DNA of 64,000 nucleotides from Sphingobium sp. (GTDB lineage Bacteria > Pseudomonadota > Alphaproteobacteria > Sphingomonadales > Sphingomonadaceae), in NCBI GenBank assembly GCA_020446425.1, contig JAGRES010000013.1, forward strand, positions 62,001-126,000. The letters are read 5' to 3'. Numbering within the stretch: position 1 is the stretch's first letter; the number at the start of each line of letters is the position of its first letter. Positions 27,196 through 38,522 of the stretch are shown in pieces. The notes under the pieces were generated by a model that searched no databases, was not told the DNA's origin, and saw only the letters and a program-made list of their open reading frames with translations. The position numbers and the translations under genes are program-made.

Positions 27196-27224
27196 AGAGG
27201 GCGGCCCACGGCGCCCTCTTTTTT
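27196..27224 (+). terminator. Rho-independent terminator of the small secreted-protein gene
   Basis: Perfect 8-base stem AGAGGGCG/CGCCCTCT (27196-27203 with 27212-27219), an 8-base loop and a run of six T. The convergent lipoprotein gene ends just beyond it. Confidence 0.85.
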
Positions 27225-27230
27225 CAGCAC

Positions 27231-27779
27231 TTATGGTTGCAGCAGCATTGCCTGCAATTTGTCGATCTCGCTATTTTGCCGGTCAACCAACGCTGACGCA
27301 CTGGCTATGGCCGTTTCCAGTTCTGCTGTTCCGTCAGATGCTTTGCCATCATATATGGCCCCCAGACGATCAGCGTGCAGACGGTCGAGTTCTGCAAGCG
27401 CAATCAGGCTACCCGAGCGCGCTTTCTCGATTTTTCCCAGCGCGATGTGCGCCAACACCCAATTCTCGCTCAGAACCGCTGCATTTCGGGCGGCACGAAC
27501 GCGCTGGGCATTTTCGGCCAGAGCCAGTTCAAACAGCGTGTCAGCGTCTTTTGCCCGCATCGAGATGTCTGCGAGCCTAAGGCTAAATGCCTTATCCGTG
27601 GCGGCATCGCCCTTCTCTGACGGTGCCCCGCCTTCCGTCATGGGCGCAGTGTCCGCATCTACATTTTCAACAGCTCTCTTGGCGAGCGAGGGGTAGCCAC
27701 GCCCATCCTCTCCCGCGCAGCCCGGCAACAGAAGAAGTCCGCATAGAAATGTTACGCTTAATCTCATACGCCCGCCCAT
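27231..27779 (-). CDS. Putative lipoprotein, helical
   Basis: A 182-residue protein. The ATG at 27779 has GGGGGAG 4-10 bases upstream and gives a short signal with lipobox LPGC (MGGRMRLSVTFLCGLLLLPGC). The mature part is mostly alpha-helical with Ala, Glu and Asp (AKDADTLFELALAENAQRVRAARNA, ETAIASASALVDRQNSEIDKL), suggesting a coiled-coil or helical bundle. No family is recognised. It is divergent from the AEC transporter and convergent with the small secreted protein. Confidence 0.65.
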   Translation of the reverse strand: MGGRMRLSVTFLCGLLLLPGCAGEDGRGYPSLAKRAVENVDADTAPMTEGGAPSEKGDAATDKAFSLRLADISMRAKDADTLFELALAENAQRVRAARNAAVLSENWVLAHIALGKIEKARSGSLIALAELDRLHADRLGAIYDGKASDGTAELETAIASASALVDRQNSEIDKLQAMLLQP

Positions 27780-27886
27780 AATCTCCCCCACCGCTGCGCG
27801 CAATGGGGCAAGCTCATCCAGCCGCATCAACCCCTGTTCAAAGCGATTGGCAATCGCTGAGCCCCGCCCTATGGGGAAGCATGCTC

Positions 27887-28819
27887 ATGGCGCTTTCCAG
27901 CATATTTCCGGTATTTGCGATCATCATGGCGGGCTATCTTGCCGGAAAAACCGGCATCGTGCCGGCAGCGGCTCATGCACAGCTCAATCGTTTCGTCATC
28001 TGGCTGGCCTTGCCTGCGCTCATGTTTTCCATCGTCGCCACCACCGATTGGCACGGCCTATGGAATGGCGATTTCGTCATCGCGATCATGAGCAGCAGCA
28101 TGGCGGTTTTCTTTATCGGCATGGCGCTGGGCCGCCTGCGCGGTCTACCGTCAGCGGACATGGCGGTCGACGGCCTCAATACCAGCTATTCCAATGCGGC
28201 TTATATCGGGCTTCCGTTATTCCTGATCGCCCTTGGCCCGAATAGCGCGCCCTATGTGATTGTCGCGGCCACGCTGATGCTCATGAGCCTGTTTGCGCTC
28301 AGCATCATAATGATCGAGCTGGGCCACAACCGGGCACACGGCATTGGGCATGCCGTCGCCAAGGCTGGGCTGGCGCTGATTCGCAATCCGGTGATGATCG
28401 GCCCCGCTTTCGGTCTGGCCTGGTGGCTCACCGGGTGGACGCTACCCGCACCTGTCGACGCATTCACCCATATGCTGGGTACGGCGGCCAGCCCCACAGC
28501 TCTGGTCGCCATCGGCCTGTTCCTGGCCGAGCGCAAACTTGGCGAAGCGTTGCACAATATGGCCGTGATCCGCCTGACTGCGGTGAAGCTGCTGCTGCAC
28601 CCGGCCATTACCGCCGTGATCGTATGGCCAGTATTAAACATGGACGCCTTTGCCGGCACCATGGCGATCCTCATTGCTGCGCTGCCCACGGGAACGGGCC
28701 CGTTCATGGTCAGCAGCTTTTATGCGCGCGACGGGAAGGCGACATCCGGCACGATATTGCTGACTACCATAGTGTCGGTCGCGACTATTGCCGCGCTATT
28801 GAGTTTTTTGCCGCGATAA
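27887..28819 (+). CDS. AEC-family transporter (auxin efflux carrier-like)
   Basis: A 310-residue inner-membrane protein with about ten hydrophobic segments and the AEC pattern: VFAIIMAGYLAGKTGIV at the start, a central LNTSYSNAAYIGLPLFL motif and the C-terminal ILIAALPTGTGPFMVSSFY. AEC carriers export small carboxylates or related anions; the substrate here is unknown. I chose the ATG at 27887 because GGGGAAG lies 7 bases upstream; the ATGs at 27881 and 27803 are less likely. It is divergent from the lipoprotein gene. Confidence 0.85.
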   Translation: MALSSIFPVFAIIMAGYLAGKTGIVPAAAHAQLNRFVIWLALPALMFSIVATTDWHGLWNGDFVIAIMSSSMAVFFIGMALGRLRGLPSADMAVDGLNTSYSNAAYIGLPLFLIALGPNSAPYVIVAATLMLMSLFALSIIMIELGHNRAHGIGHAVAKAGLALIRNPVMIGPAFGLAWWLTGWTLPAPVDAFTHMLGTAASPTALVAIGLFLAERKLGEALHNMAVIRLTAVKLLLHPAITAVIVWPVLNMDAFAGTMAILIAALPTGTGPFMVSSFYARDGKATSGTILLTTIVSVATIAALLSFLPR

Positions 28820-28834
28820 ACACCGCTGAATCGG

Positions 28835-28863
28835 TTGACATAAGCCCCTCGATCCACTAACGG
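28835..28863 (+). promoter_or_regulatory. Candidate promoter for rplU-rpmA
   Basis: TTGACA at 28835-28840, 17 bases, then TAACGG as a weak -10. It lies about 80 bases upstream of the rplU ATG. The G+C-rich leader after it can fold and may serve L21 autoregulation, but that is inference. Confidence 0.45.
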
Positions 28864-28941
28864 CCCACTTTCCGCGCGGATGCCGGGGGCCGCGGCTCCA
28901 TGGGTATGCGCCAAGCATTTTTGGATGAAGAGATTAAAGCC

Positions 28942-29310
28942 ATGTTCGCAGTCGTGCGCACGGGCGGCAAGCAGTATCGCGTTGCCGCAGGAGACAAAAT
29001 AGTCGTAGAAAAGCTGGCGGGTGAAGCCGGCGATACGATCACGCTGGACGATGTCCTGCTGGCCGGCGAAGGCGCCGACCTGAAAGACACCAAGGGCCTG
29101 ACCGTGTCTGCAGAAATCGTCGCGCAGGCGAAGGGTGAGAAGGTCATCGTCTTCAAGAAGCGCCGCCGCCACAATTATCGCCGCCGCAACGGCCACCGTC
29201 AGCGCCACACGATCCTGAAGATCGTGGCAATCGGTGGCGACAAGCCGAAGAAGGCCGCCGCCAAGAAGGCCGCGCCGAAGGCCGATGACACCGCGGCAGC
29301 CGAAGCCTGA
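28942..29310 (+). CDS. rplU: 50S ribosomal protein L21
   Basis: A 122-residue L21 with the family N-terminus [14 protein letters not shown], the [19 protein letters not shown] rRNA-binding block and a Lys/Ala-rich C-terminal extension (about residues 100-122) seen in alphaproteobacteria. The ATG at 28942 is the family start; the longer frame from 28900 adds 14 unrelated residues. It is followed after 29 bases by rpmA, its usual partner. Confidence 0.97.
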   Translation: MFAVVRTGGKQYRVAAGDKIVVEKLAGEAGDTITLDDVLLAGEGADLKDTKGLTVSAEIVAQAKGEKVIVFKKRRRHNYRRRNGHRQRHTILKIVAIGGDKPKKAAAKKAAPKADDTAAAEA

Positions 29311-29339
29311 GCGCGGACAAGATTCAAGGAGTATAGACC

Positions 29340-29609
29340 ATGGCACATAAGAAAGCAGGCGGTTCGTCGCGCAACGGTCGCGATTCAGAATCCAAACGCC
29401 TTGGCGTGAAGAAGTTCGGCGGTCAGCACGTGATCGGCGGCAACATCATCATTCGCCAGCGCGGCACCCGCGTCTATCCCGGCCGCAATGTCGGCATGGG
29501 CAAGGACCACACATTGTTCGCGCTTGGTGAAGGCCGCGTGGTATTCCACGATGGCAAGCTCGGCCGCAAATATGTGTCGGTCGACATGGTGGCCGAAGCC
29601 GCCGAATAA
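29340..29609 (+). CDS. rpmA: 50S ribosomal protein L27
   Basis: An 89-residue L27 with the standard N-terminus [19 protein letters not shown], whose tail reaches the peptidyl transferase centre, and no cleaved leader of the Firmicutes kind. AAGGAG precedes the ATG at 29340. The rplU-rpmA unit ends at a strong terminator near 29700. Confidence 0.97.
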   Translation: MAHKKAGGSSRNGRDSESKRLGVKKFGGQHVIGGNIIIRQRGTRVYPGRNVGMGKDHTLFALGEGRVVFHDGKLGRKYVSVDMVAEAAE

Positions 29610-29680
29610 CGGACGATCTGTACCGGGTCGTCCATGGGACGCCCCGGAACACGCAGACTCGGCACCAGCCAGATCAGCAG

Positions 29681-29717
29681 ACGGGGCGCCCCAATCGGGC
29701 TCGCCCCGTTTTTTTTC
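29681..29717 (+). terminator. Rho-independent terminator after rpmA
   Basis: Perfect 8-base stem ACGGGGCG/CGCCCCGT (29681-29688 with 29702-29709), a 13-base loop and eight T. It separates the ribosomal genes from the acetyltransferase. Confidence 0.88.
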
Positions 29718-29857
29718 ATGTTTGTTTTTAAGCATGGAACTTCGATCCATCCGAAGCGTCACACGGATCGAAGCGGGAAGCGGGTAAATCCGTCTATAAT
29801 GTCGTAATGCTGTAACCGAAGATGGCCACAGCCGCGACGCACGAGAGGATAAAGACA

Positions 29858-30439
29858 ATGTTCGCAAGAACGGAAAGACTGTTACTGCGTCCCGGTTGGA
29901 CCGAGGATGCACCTGCGCTGAAGTCAGCTATTGCCGATCCGGCCGTCATCAGGAACCTGGCACAGGCTCCCTGGCCTTATGAGATCGAAGATGCACGGGC
30001 CTTTTTGACCAGTGGCTGGAATCCTGCGCGACCAAATTTCCTGGCGTTCAGCCGCACCCGCGGTGCACCCAGGCTGATCGGCGGTTGCGGCATCCGCGAC
30101 GATGCCGACGGCGATCTGGAGCTGGGATACTGGATCGCTCGGCCCTATTGGGGCCTGGGCTTCGCGACTGAGGCCGCCAGCGCAGTGATGCAACTCGCAC
30201 GCGCAACGGGCATGCCCCGCATAAAGGCAGGCCATTTTGTGGATAACCCCGCGTCAGGCAGGGTTTTGTGCAAGCTCGGTTTTCGCCCCACCGGGCGTGT
30301 GGAGAAGCGTTTCAGCCGTGGCAGAGGCACAGACGTTGAAACCATGCTGTTTGAAGACAGCGGCTCAGGCGCGGGTCCCAAACCGGGCAATGAACCCGTG
30401 CAGGAACTCTATACGGACCAGGCGGCAATTGCCGCCTGA
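29858..30439 (+). CDS. GNAT-family N-acetyltransferase (RimJ/RimL-like)
   Basis: A 193-residue acetyltransferase starting MFARTERLLLRPG, the usual beginning of RimJ/RimL-type GNAT proteins. The acetyl-CoA binding core is ELGYWIARPYWGLGFATEAA, followed by the VDNPASGRVLCKLGFRPTG motif. Its substrate is not known. The ATG at 29858 has GAGAGGAT upstream; the start at 29822 lacks one. A perfect 20-base palindrome (30419-30438) covers the last codons and stop, possibly a weak terminator. Confidence 0.85.
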   Translation: MFARTERLLLRPGWTEDAPALKSAIADPAVIRNLAQAPWPYEIEDARAFLTSGWNPARPNFLAFSRTRGAPRLIGGCGIRDDADGDLELGYWIARPYWGLGFATEAASAVMQLARATGMPRIKAGHFVDNPASGRVLCKLGFRPTGRVEKRFSRGRGTDVETMLFEDSGSGAGPKPGNEPVQELYTDQAAIAA

Positions 30440-30541
30440 GTCCATTTCTGGCACAGTTCAATCTAAGTAAAATCCCGCAATTTCTTGCAGTTGTAACAAT
30501 ATGCCATCATGTTCCAATCACAGGAACAGGGGTGAGTCATT

Positions 30542-31855
30542 ATGATTAATTGCAAAAGATTCGCAGAATCATTAGCATTTAGCGTGAAATTTCAGACTGT
30601 TATCGCTACCGCCGCTTTGTCGATATCGGCAGGGGCAGCCAGCCAACCAGCTCTCGCCAATACGCTGACTCAGGAACAGGCGTTGGGCAAAGCGCTGTTT
30701 TTCGACAAGAGCCTGTCTGCGACGGGACAACAGGCATGCGGATCATGCCATTCGGCCAGCACCGGCTTTACCGACCCCGACAAGTCACACCCCACATCCA
30801 AGGGCGACAACCCGCTCCTGTTCGGCAACCGCAATACGCCGACCGCCATGTATCAGGCCTACAGCCCCGAATTCGGTTATGACGCGACCGAGGGTCTGTG
30901 GGTTGGCGGCCAGTTTCTCGATGGGCGGGCAGCAACACTTGAGATACAGGCCATGGCGCCGTTTCTGAACCCTGTGGAAATGGGCAACGCCTCCAAGGCC
31001 GTGGTCATCGCGAAACTGCAGAATGGCATCAACGCCTCGGCTTTCACCGCCGTTTATGGGGCCGATATCTTCAACAATGTCGACAATGCCTATGACAAGG
31101 TGGCCCAGGCCATCGCATCCTACGAGCGCTCTTATGAGCTGTCACCCTTCACCTCCAAGTTCGATTATTACCTCAAGGGCGAAGTCAAGCTGACGCAGAG
31201 CGAACAGCGCGGCCTTGCGCTGTTCAACGATCCGATGAAGGGCAATTGCGCGGCTTGCCACATCAGCGATCCATTAGATGACGGCACACCGCCGCTGTTC
31301 ACCGATTTCACATACGATAATATCGGCATTCCGAAAAACTATGGCAGCGACTTCCTGACGCTCGACGATGAATTCAACCCCGACGGCACCAGCTTCATCG
31401 ACTATGGCCTCGGCGGCGTGCTGGATGACGAAGACCTTTATGGCGCGTTCAAGGTTTCAACCCTGCGCAACATCGCGATCACCGGCGCCTATGGCCATAA
31501 TGGCTGGTTCGACACGCTCGATCAGATTGTCGATTTCTACGCCACGCGCGACGTAAAGCCGCAATGCACCAGCTCAAACATTAGCTCGACCGAGGCGATG
31601 CTGCTGGGCTGCTGGCCGAAAGCGGAATTTCCGGACCAGATGAATGTCGATGAGCTCGGCAACCTGCCGCTCAACAAATGGGAAAAGCAATATATCGTCA
31701 GCTTCCTCGGCACGCTGACCGACGGGTACAGCTTCGCCGCTGTGCCGGAGCCGCAGACATGGGCGCTGATGATCGTCGGGCTTGGTGGTGTTGGCGCGGG
31801 CCTGCGCCGCTCGCGCCGCAGGCAGGCGAAACGCGCCATACAAACCGCATCCTGA
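30542..31855 (+). CDS. Di-haem cytochrome c peroxidase/MauG-family protein with PEP-CTERM sorting tail
   Basis: A 437-residue exported protein with a signal peptide ending at SQPALA, two c-type haem sites CGSCH (66-70) and CAACH (236-240), and the CCP/MauG fold (ALFFDKSLSATGQQ, NRNTPTAMYQ, FKVSTLRNIAITGAYGHNGW). The last 37 residues are a PEPxxWA-CTERM signal: VPEPQTWALMIVG, a hydrophobic helix, then an RRSRRR cluster. That tail targets a protein to exosortase for cleavage and surface or matrix release, which is unusual for a redox enzyme. GGGGTGAG precedes the ATG at 30542. No exosortase gene is in the window. Confidence 0.88.
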   Translation: MINCKRFAESLAFSVKFQTVIATAALSISAGAASQPALANTLTQEQALGKALFFDKSLSATGQQACGSCHSASTGFTDPDKSHPTSKGDNPLLFGNRNTPTAMYQAYSPEFGYDATEGLWVGGQFLDGRAATLEIQAMAPFLNPVEMGNASKAVVIAKLQNGINASAFTAVYGADIFNNVDNAYDKVAQAIASYERSYELSPFTSKFDYYLKGEVKLTQSEQRGLALFNDPMKGNCAACHISDPLDDGTPPLFTDFTYDNIGIPKNYGSDFLTLDDEFNPDGTSFIDYGLGGVLDDEDLYGAFKVSTLRNIAITGAYGHNGWFDTLDQIVDFYATRDVKPQCTSSNISSTEAMLLGCWPKAEFPDQMNVDELGNLPLNKWEKQYIVSFLGTLTDGYSFAAVPEPQTWALMIVGLGGVGAGLRRSRRRQAKRAIQTAS

Positions 31856-31867
31856 AAAGGAGAGCTT

Positions 31868-31904
31868 GCGGGGCAGGTCGCGTCCCCCTGCCCCGCATCT
31901 TTTC
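31868..31904 (+). terminator. Rho-independent terminator after the di-haem peroxidase
   Basis: Perfect 9-base stem GCGGGGCAG/CTGCCCCGC (31868-31876 with 31888-31896), an 11-base loop, then ATCTTTT. The U-tract is short. Confidence 0.7.
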
Positions 31905-31930
31905 TGGCCATCCGGGGAAAGGCGCGATAA

Positions 31931-34701
<2,771 letters not shown>

Positions 34702-34706
34702 GCTCT

Positions 34707-35846
34707 ATGGGCGATCCTTCTTCTTCACTGGCGGGCTTTCCGGCGGCATCGGTCAAGCGGCTGGTCGTCAAGATCGGCTCTGCCCTGCTCGTCGACAGCG
34801 ACGGCGCGATCCGCAGCGAGTGGCTGGCGGGCGTCGCGGCAGATATCGCCGCGCGGCGCACGGCGGGACAACAGATCATCGTCGTATCCTCCGGCGCGAT
34901 TGCGCTGGGTGCGCGCCGCCTTGCCCTGCCCAAGGGCGGGCGTGGCAGCCTGGACGATGCACAAGCCGCCGCCGCCGTTGGCCAGATCGCGCTGTCGGGG
35001 CATTGGGCGAGCCTGCTTGGCGACAATGGCCTCACCGCCGCCCAGATGCTGCTCACGCTTGACGATCTGGAAAACCGCCGCCGCTATCTCAACGCCGCCG
35101 CCACGCTGGAGAGGCTGCTCTCGCTGGGCGTCGTGCCGGTCATCAACGAGAATGACAGCGTCGCCACCACGGAAATCCGCTTCGGCGATAATGACCGGCT
35201 GGCCGCGCGCATCGGGCAGGCGGCGCGCGCCGATGCCGTAGTGCTGCTCTCCGATGTTGATGGCCTCTACACCGCCAATCCGCACGGCAACCCGGATGCG
35301 CGGCTGGTACCCGAAGTCAAGCGTATCGACGCCGATATTCTGGCCATGGCCGATGGCGGATCGGGCAGCGGCATGGGGTCGGGCGGCATGGCCTCCAAAA
35401 TCGAAGCCGCGAAAATCGCCACCGGCGCAGGCGCGCACCTAGCAATCATTTCGGGCAAGGCGGATCGGCCCTTGTCGGCATGGGAAGGCGGCGCGAACGG
35501 CACCATCTTCCTCGCGCAAACGGGCAAGCGCGCGCGCCAGAACTGGATCGCGGGCCGCTTAACGGTGAAGGGCTGGATCCTGATCGACGCTGGTGCAGAA
35601 GCGGCGCTGCGCAAGGGCAACAGCCTGCTTCCCGCTGGCGTTACTGAAATCGACGGTAGCTTCGCGCGCGGCGATATGGTCGATATCTGCGCGGCGGATG
35701 GCCAGCCCATCGCGCGCGGCCTTGCCGAATATGACGCCGATGACGCGCGGCGCATCGCGGGCAAACGCAAGAGCGAGATCGCATCGCTGCTCGGCACCGC
35801 CATGCGCCCCGCACTCGTCCACCGGGACCATATGGTCATCCTATGA
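34707..35846 (+). CDS. proB: Glutamate 5-kinase
   Basis: A 379-residue ProB that phosphorylates glutamate in the first step of proline synthesis. The amino-acid kinase domain (VVKIGSALLVDSDG, VSSGAIALGARRL, INENDSVATTEIRFGDND, GSGMGSGGMASKIEAAKIA) covers about residues 15-265 and a PUA domain the rest (GWILIDAGAEAALRKGNSLLPAG). Its stop overlaps the next gene's start as ATGA, linking proline synthesis transcription to the reductase of the sphingolipid cluster. Confidence 0.95.
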   Translation: MGDPSSSLAGFPAASVKRLVVKIGSALLVDSDGAIRSEWLAGVAADIAARRTAGQQIIVVSSGAIALGARRLALPKGGRGSLDDAQAAAAVGQIALSGHWASLLGDNGLTAAQMLLTLDDLENRRRYLNAAATLERLLSLGVVPVINENDSVATTEIRFGDNDRLAARIGQAARADAVVLLSDVDGLYTANPHGNPDARLVPEVKRIDADILAMADGGSGSGMGSGGMASKIEAAKIATGAGAHLAIISGKADRPLSAWEGGANGTIFLAQTGKRARQNWIAGRLTVKGWILIDAGAEAALRKGNSLLPAGVTEIDGSFARGDMVDICAADGQPIARGLAEYDADDARRIAGKRKSEIASLLGTAMRPALVHRDHMVIL

Positions 35847-36751
35847 CACGCATCGTCGCAATGACCGGCGCAACCGGCTTTGTCGGCGCTGAGACGCTCG
35901 ACCAACTCGCAGAAGCCGGTTTCGAGATCCGCGCGCTCGTCCGCCGCGCGCAGAACGAACGGGCGCATGTCACGTGGGTGCCCGGCTCTCTCAACGATCC
36001 TGCCGCGCTCGATACATTGATCGCGGGTGCGGACATCGTGCTGCATATCGCCGGGGTGGTGAATGCACCCAATCGGGCAGGGTTCGAGGCAGGCAATGGC
36101 GCCGGAACCGCCAATGTCATCGCCGCAATGAAGCGCGCGAGCCTGACGCGCCTGATCCATGTATCCTCCTATGCCGCGCGCCAGCCGGAGCTGTCCGACT
36201 ATTGCGGGTCGAAGCATCTGGCCGAGGAACATGTGCGTGCGTCCGGCCTCGATTGGACCATGGTCCGCCCGCCCGCCGTTTACGGCCCGCGCGATACCGA
36301 GTTCCGCGAAGTCCTGCGCGTGGCCCGCCATGGCCTGCTGCCCGTTCCCTCCGTTGGCCGCGCTTCGCTTATCCATGTGCGCGATCTAGCGCGCGTGCTT
36401 GTCGCGCTGTGCGGCGGGGCGGGAGACCAGCATGTTGGCGCTTTGTGGGAAGTCGATGACGGCGCACCGGATGGCCTGTCACACAAGGAGTTGGCTGCCG
36501 CCATTGGCCGCGCGCTGGGCCGCAGGATTATCGCCCTGCCCGTGCCGCAGGCCGCACTGATGACGATTGCCAGGGCAGACCGGCTGGTGCGCGGCAGCCG
36601 CGCCAAGCTGACGCCCGACCGCGTGCGCTATATGTGTTACCCGGATTGGGTGGTCGACCCCGCCAAACGTCCGCCCGCCGATTTCTGGGCGCCCCAGATT
36701 TCCTATGACGAGGGCCTTGCCGAAATAGCCGCTTCCTTCAAAAGAGGGTAA
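35843..36751 (+). CDS. NAD(P)-dependent epimerase/dehydratase-family reductase, CerR-like
   Basis: A 302-residue extended short-chain dehydrogenase with the nucleotide motif GATGFVGAETLDQL, the HIAGVVNAPNRAGF loop and a catalytic-type Ser-Tyr region (HVSSYAARQPELSDYCGSKHLAEE, YxxxK replaced by YCGSK). In Caulobacter an epimerase-annotated protein next to serine palmitoyltransferase and its carrier protein acts as ceramide reductase (CerR); the same gene order here suggests the same role, reduction of the 3-keto group. That is inference from context and family. It is coupled to proB by ATGA and followed by the carrier protein. Confidence 0.75.
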   Translation: MTRIVAMTGATGFVGAETLDQLAEAGFEIRALVRRAQNERAHVTWVPGSLNDPAALDTLIAGADIVLHIAGVVNAPNRAGFEAGNGAGTANVIAAMKRASLTRLIHVSSYAARQPELSDYCGSKHLAEEHVRASGLDWTMVRPPAVYGPRDTEFREVLRVARHGLLPVPSVGRASLIHVRDLARVLVALCGGAGDQHVGALWEVDDGAPDGLSHKELAAAIGRALGRRIIALPVPQAALMTIARADRLVRGSRAKLTPDRVRYMCYPDWVVDPAKRPPADFWAPQISYDEGLAEIAASFKRG

Positions 36752-36850
36752 GGGGTCGCCATACCCCTGCCCGATTACCGCCTTATTCGCTTGCCAAAGA
36801 CCGCCAAGCACAGGCATGAACCGCCACTGGAATAACAAGAAAGACGACAG

Positions 36851-37093
36851 ATGACCGATCGCCAGCAGATTTTCGACAGCATCGCCGCGCAGATCGCGCC
36901 CTTCAACAAGAAGGAGGTTGAGCTGACCGAGAGTACCACTTTCGCAGGCGATCTGGAGTGGGATAGCCTGACCGTCATGGATTTCGTCGCTGCGATTGAA
37001 GACGAGTTCGACATCATCATCACGATGAACATGCAGGCGGAGATCGAAACCGTGGGACAGCTCGTCGACGCGGTCGTGAAGTTGCAGGGATAA
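36851..37093 (+). CDS. Acyl carrier protein for sphingolipid synthesis
   Basis: An 80-residue acyl carrier protein with the phosphopantetheine serine Ser39 in EWDSLTVMDFVAAIEDEF. The motif DSLT instead of the DSLD of AcpP and the separate location beside serine palmitoyltransferase mark it as a dedicated carrier (AcpR-like), which hands the acyl chain to the synthase. It lies 99 bases after the reductase; a nested palindromic repeat separates it from spt. Confidence 0.85.
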   Translation: MTDRQQIFDSIAAQIAPFNKKEVELTESTTFAGDLEWDSLTVMDFVAAIEDEFDIIITMNMQAEIETVGQLVDAVVKLQG

Positions 37094-37103
37094 TCATGAA
37101 TCC

Positions 37104-37228
37104 CGTTCGTCCTGAGGAGCCGCGCATGCCTGTGCTTGTCGAAGGCGAAGCGGCGTCTCGAAGGACAGAACGCAGAGGGCCCTTCGAGACAGGGCTTCGA
37201 CAAGCTCAGCCCCTCCTCAGGGCGAACG
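37104..37228. repeat. Nested palindromic intergenic repeat (REP-like, sphingomonad type)
   Basis: Three nested pairs of arms: CGTTCGTCCTGAGGAG-like outer arms (37104-37119 with the complementary block ending at 37228, two mismatches/indels), CTTGTCGAAG with CTTCGACAAG (37135-37144, 37195-37204, perfect) and GTCTCGAAGG with CCTTCGAGAC (37155-37164, 37181-37190, perfect). From memory this is a high-copy intergenic element in sphingomonad genomes. Only one copy lies in this window. In RNA it would form a long stem between the carrier protein and spt genes and may alter message stability. Confidence 0.8.
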
Positions 37229-37248
37229 GATATTAGGACCGATACAAG

Positions 37249-38454
37249 ATGACCGATCTTTTCTCGAAATTCGACGCGCTAATTGGGGAGCGTGAGGCGC
37301 TGCTCGCCACGGGCGTACGCGACCCCTTCGCCATCGTCATGGACGAGGTAAAATCCCCCACACTTGCCGTCATCAAGGGCAAGGAGACGATCCTGCTCGG
37401 CACGTACAATTATATGGGCATGACTTTCGATCCCGACGTGGTGCAGGCGGGCAAGGATGCGCTCGATAATTTCGGATCGGGTACCACCGGCAGCCGCGTT
37501 CTCAACGGCACCTATCAGGGCCACAAGGCGTGCGAAGAGGCGCTGCAGGAATTTTACGGCATGGATCATGCCATGGTCTTTTCGACCGGCTATCAGGCCA
37601 ATCTGGGTATGATCTCCACGCTCGCGGGCAAGGGTGACTATATCATCCTCGACGCCGACAGCCACGCGTCCATCTATGACGGCTGTTATCTCGGCAATGC
37701 GGAGATCGTGCGCTTCCGCCACAACAGTGTCGAGGATCTCGACAAGCGTCTGGGCCGCCTGCCGGAAGACGCGCAAAAGCTGGTGGTGCTGGAAGGCGTC
37801 TATTCGATGCTGGGCGACATCGCGCCGCTGCCCGACATGGTCGCCGCTGTCCGCAAGCACAAGAATTGCATGATCCTGGTCGATGAAGCGCACGGCATGG
37901 GCTTTTTCGGTCCCAATGGACGCGGCGTATACGAGGAGCAAGGCGTCGAGGACGAGATCGACTTTGTCGTCGGTACCTTTTCCAAAAGCGTCGGCACGGT
38001 CGGCGGCTTCTGCGTATCCAACCACCCGAAGTTCGAGGTGCTACGCCTGGTGTGCCGCCCCTATGTGTTTACCGCATCGCTGCCACCCAGCGTTGTCGCC
38101 ACCGCCGCGACCTCGATCCGCAAGCTGATGCACGCGGGGAACAAGCGCGCGCATCTGTGGGAGAACAGCAAGCGCCTGCATACCGGCCTGCGCGAAATGG
38201 GATTCAAGCTCGGCACCGAAACGCCACAATCGGCAATCATCGCCGTGATCCTGACCGATCAGACGCAGGCCGTTGCCATGTGGCAATCGCTGCTGGAGCT
38301 GGGCCTTTACGTCAACATGGCGCGTCCGCCCGCGACGCCGGCAGGCACCTTCCTGTTGCGTTGTTCGCTATGCGCTGAACATAGTGACGAACAGGTCACA
38401 CAGATCCTCGGCATGTTCGAAGCGGCGGGCAAGGCGACCGGCGCGATAAGCTGA
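37249..38454 (+). CDS. spt: Serine palmitoyltransferase
   Basis: A 401-residue alpha-oxoamine synthase family PLP enzyme that condenses L-serine with a palmitoyl thioester to 3-ketosphinganine, the first step of sphingolipid synthesis. The PLP lysine is Lys246 in GTFSKSVGTVGGF, with DEAHGMGFFG upstream and the glycine-rich GSGTTGSRVLNGTYQGH substrate loop. The adjacent carrier protein and the clear sphingomonad setting favour SPT over the related KBL and ALAS enzymes. Sphingomonads use this product in place of lipid A. Confidence 0.9.
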   Translation: MTDLFSKFDALIGEREALLATGVRDPFAIVMDEVKSPTLAVIKGKETILLGTYNYMGMTFDPDVVQAGKDALDNFGSGTTGSRVLNGTYQGHKACEEALQEFYGMDHAMVFSTGYQANLGMISTLAGKGDYIILDADSHASIYDGCYLGNAEIVRFRHNSVEDLDKRLGRLPEDAQKLVVLEGVYSMLGDIAPLPDMVAAVRKHKNCMILVDEAHGMGFFGPNGRGVYEEQGVEDEIDFVVGTFSKSVGTVGGFCVSNHPKFEVLRLVCRPYVFTASLPPSVVATAATSIRKLMHAGNKRAHLWENSKRLHTGLREMGFKLGTETPQSAIIAVILTDQTQAVAMWQSLLELGLYVNMARPPATPAGTFLLRCSLCAEHSDEQVTQILGMFEAAGKATGAIS

Positions 38455-38522
38455 CCGGATTACAGTCTGTTACAGTTCCTAACGCGCTTTCCTCTGTTCC
38501 GCTTATGGTCTAGACAGGCGCA

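Noticed and set aside
30419-30438. 20-base palindrome at the end of the acetyltransferase gene as a terminator
   Set aside because: The symmetry is perfect but no T-run follows and it covers coding sequence, so I note it only inside the gene entry.
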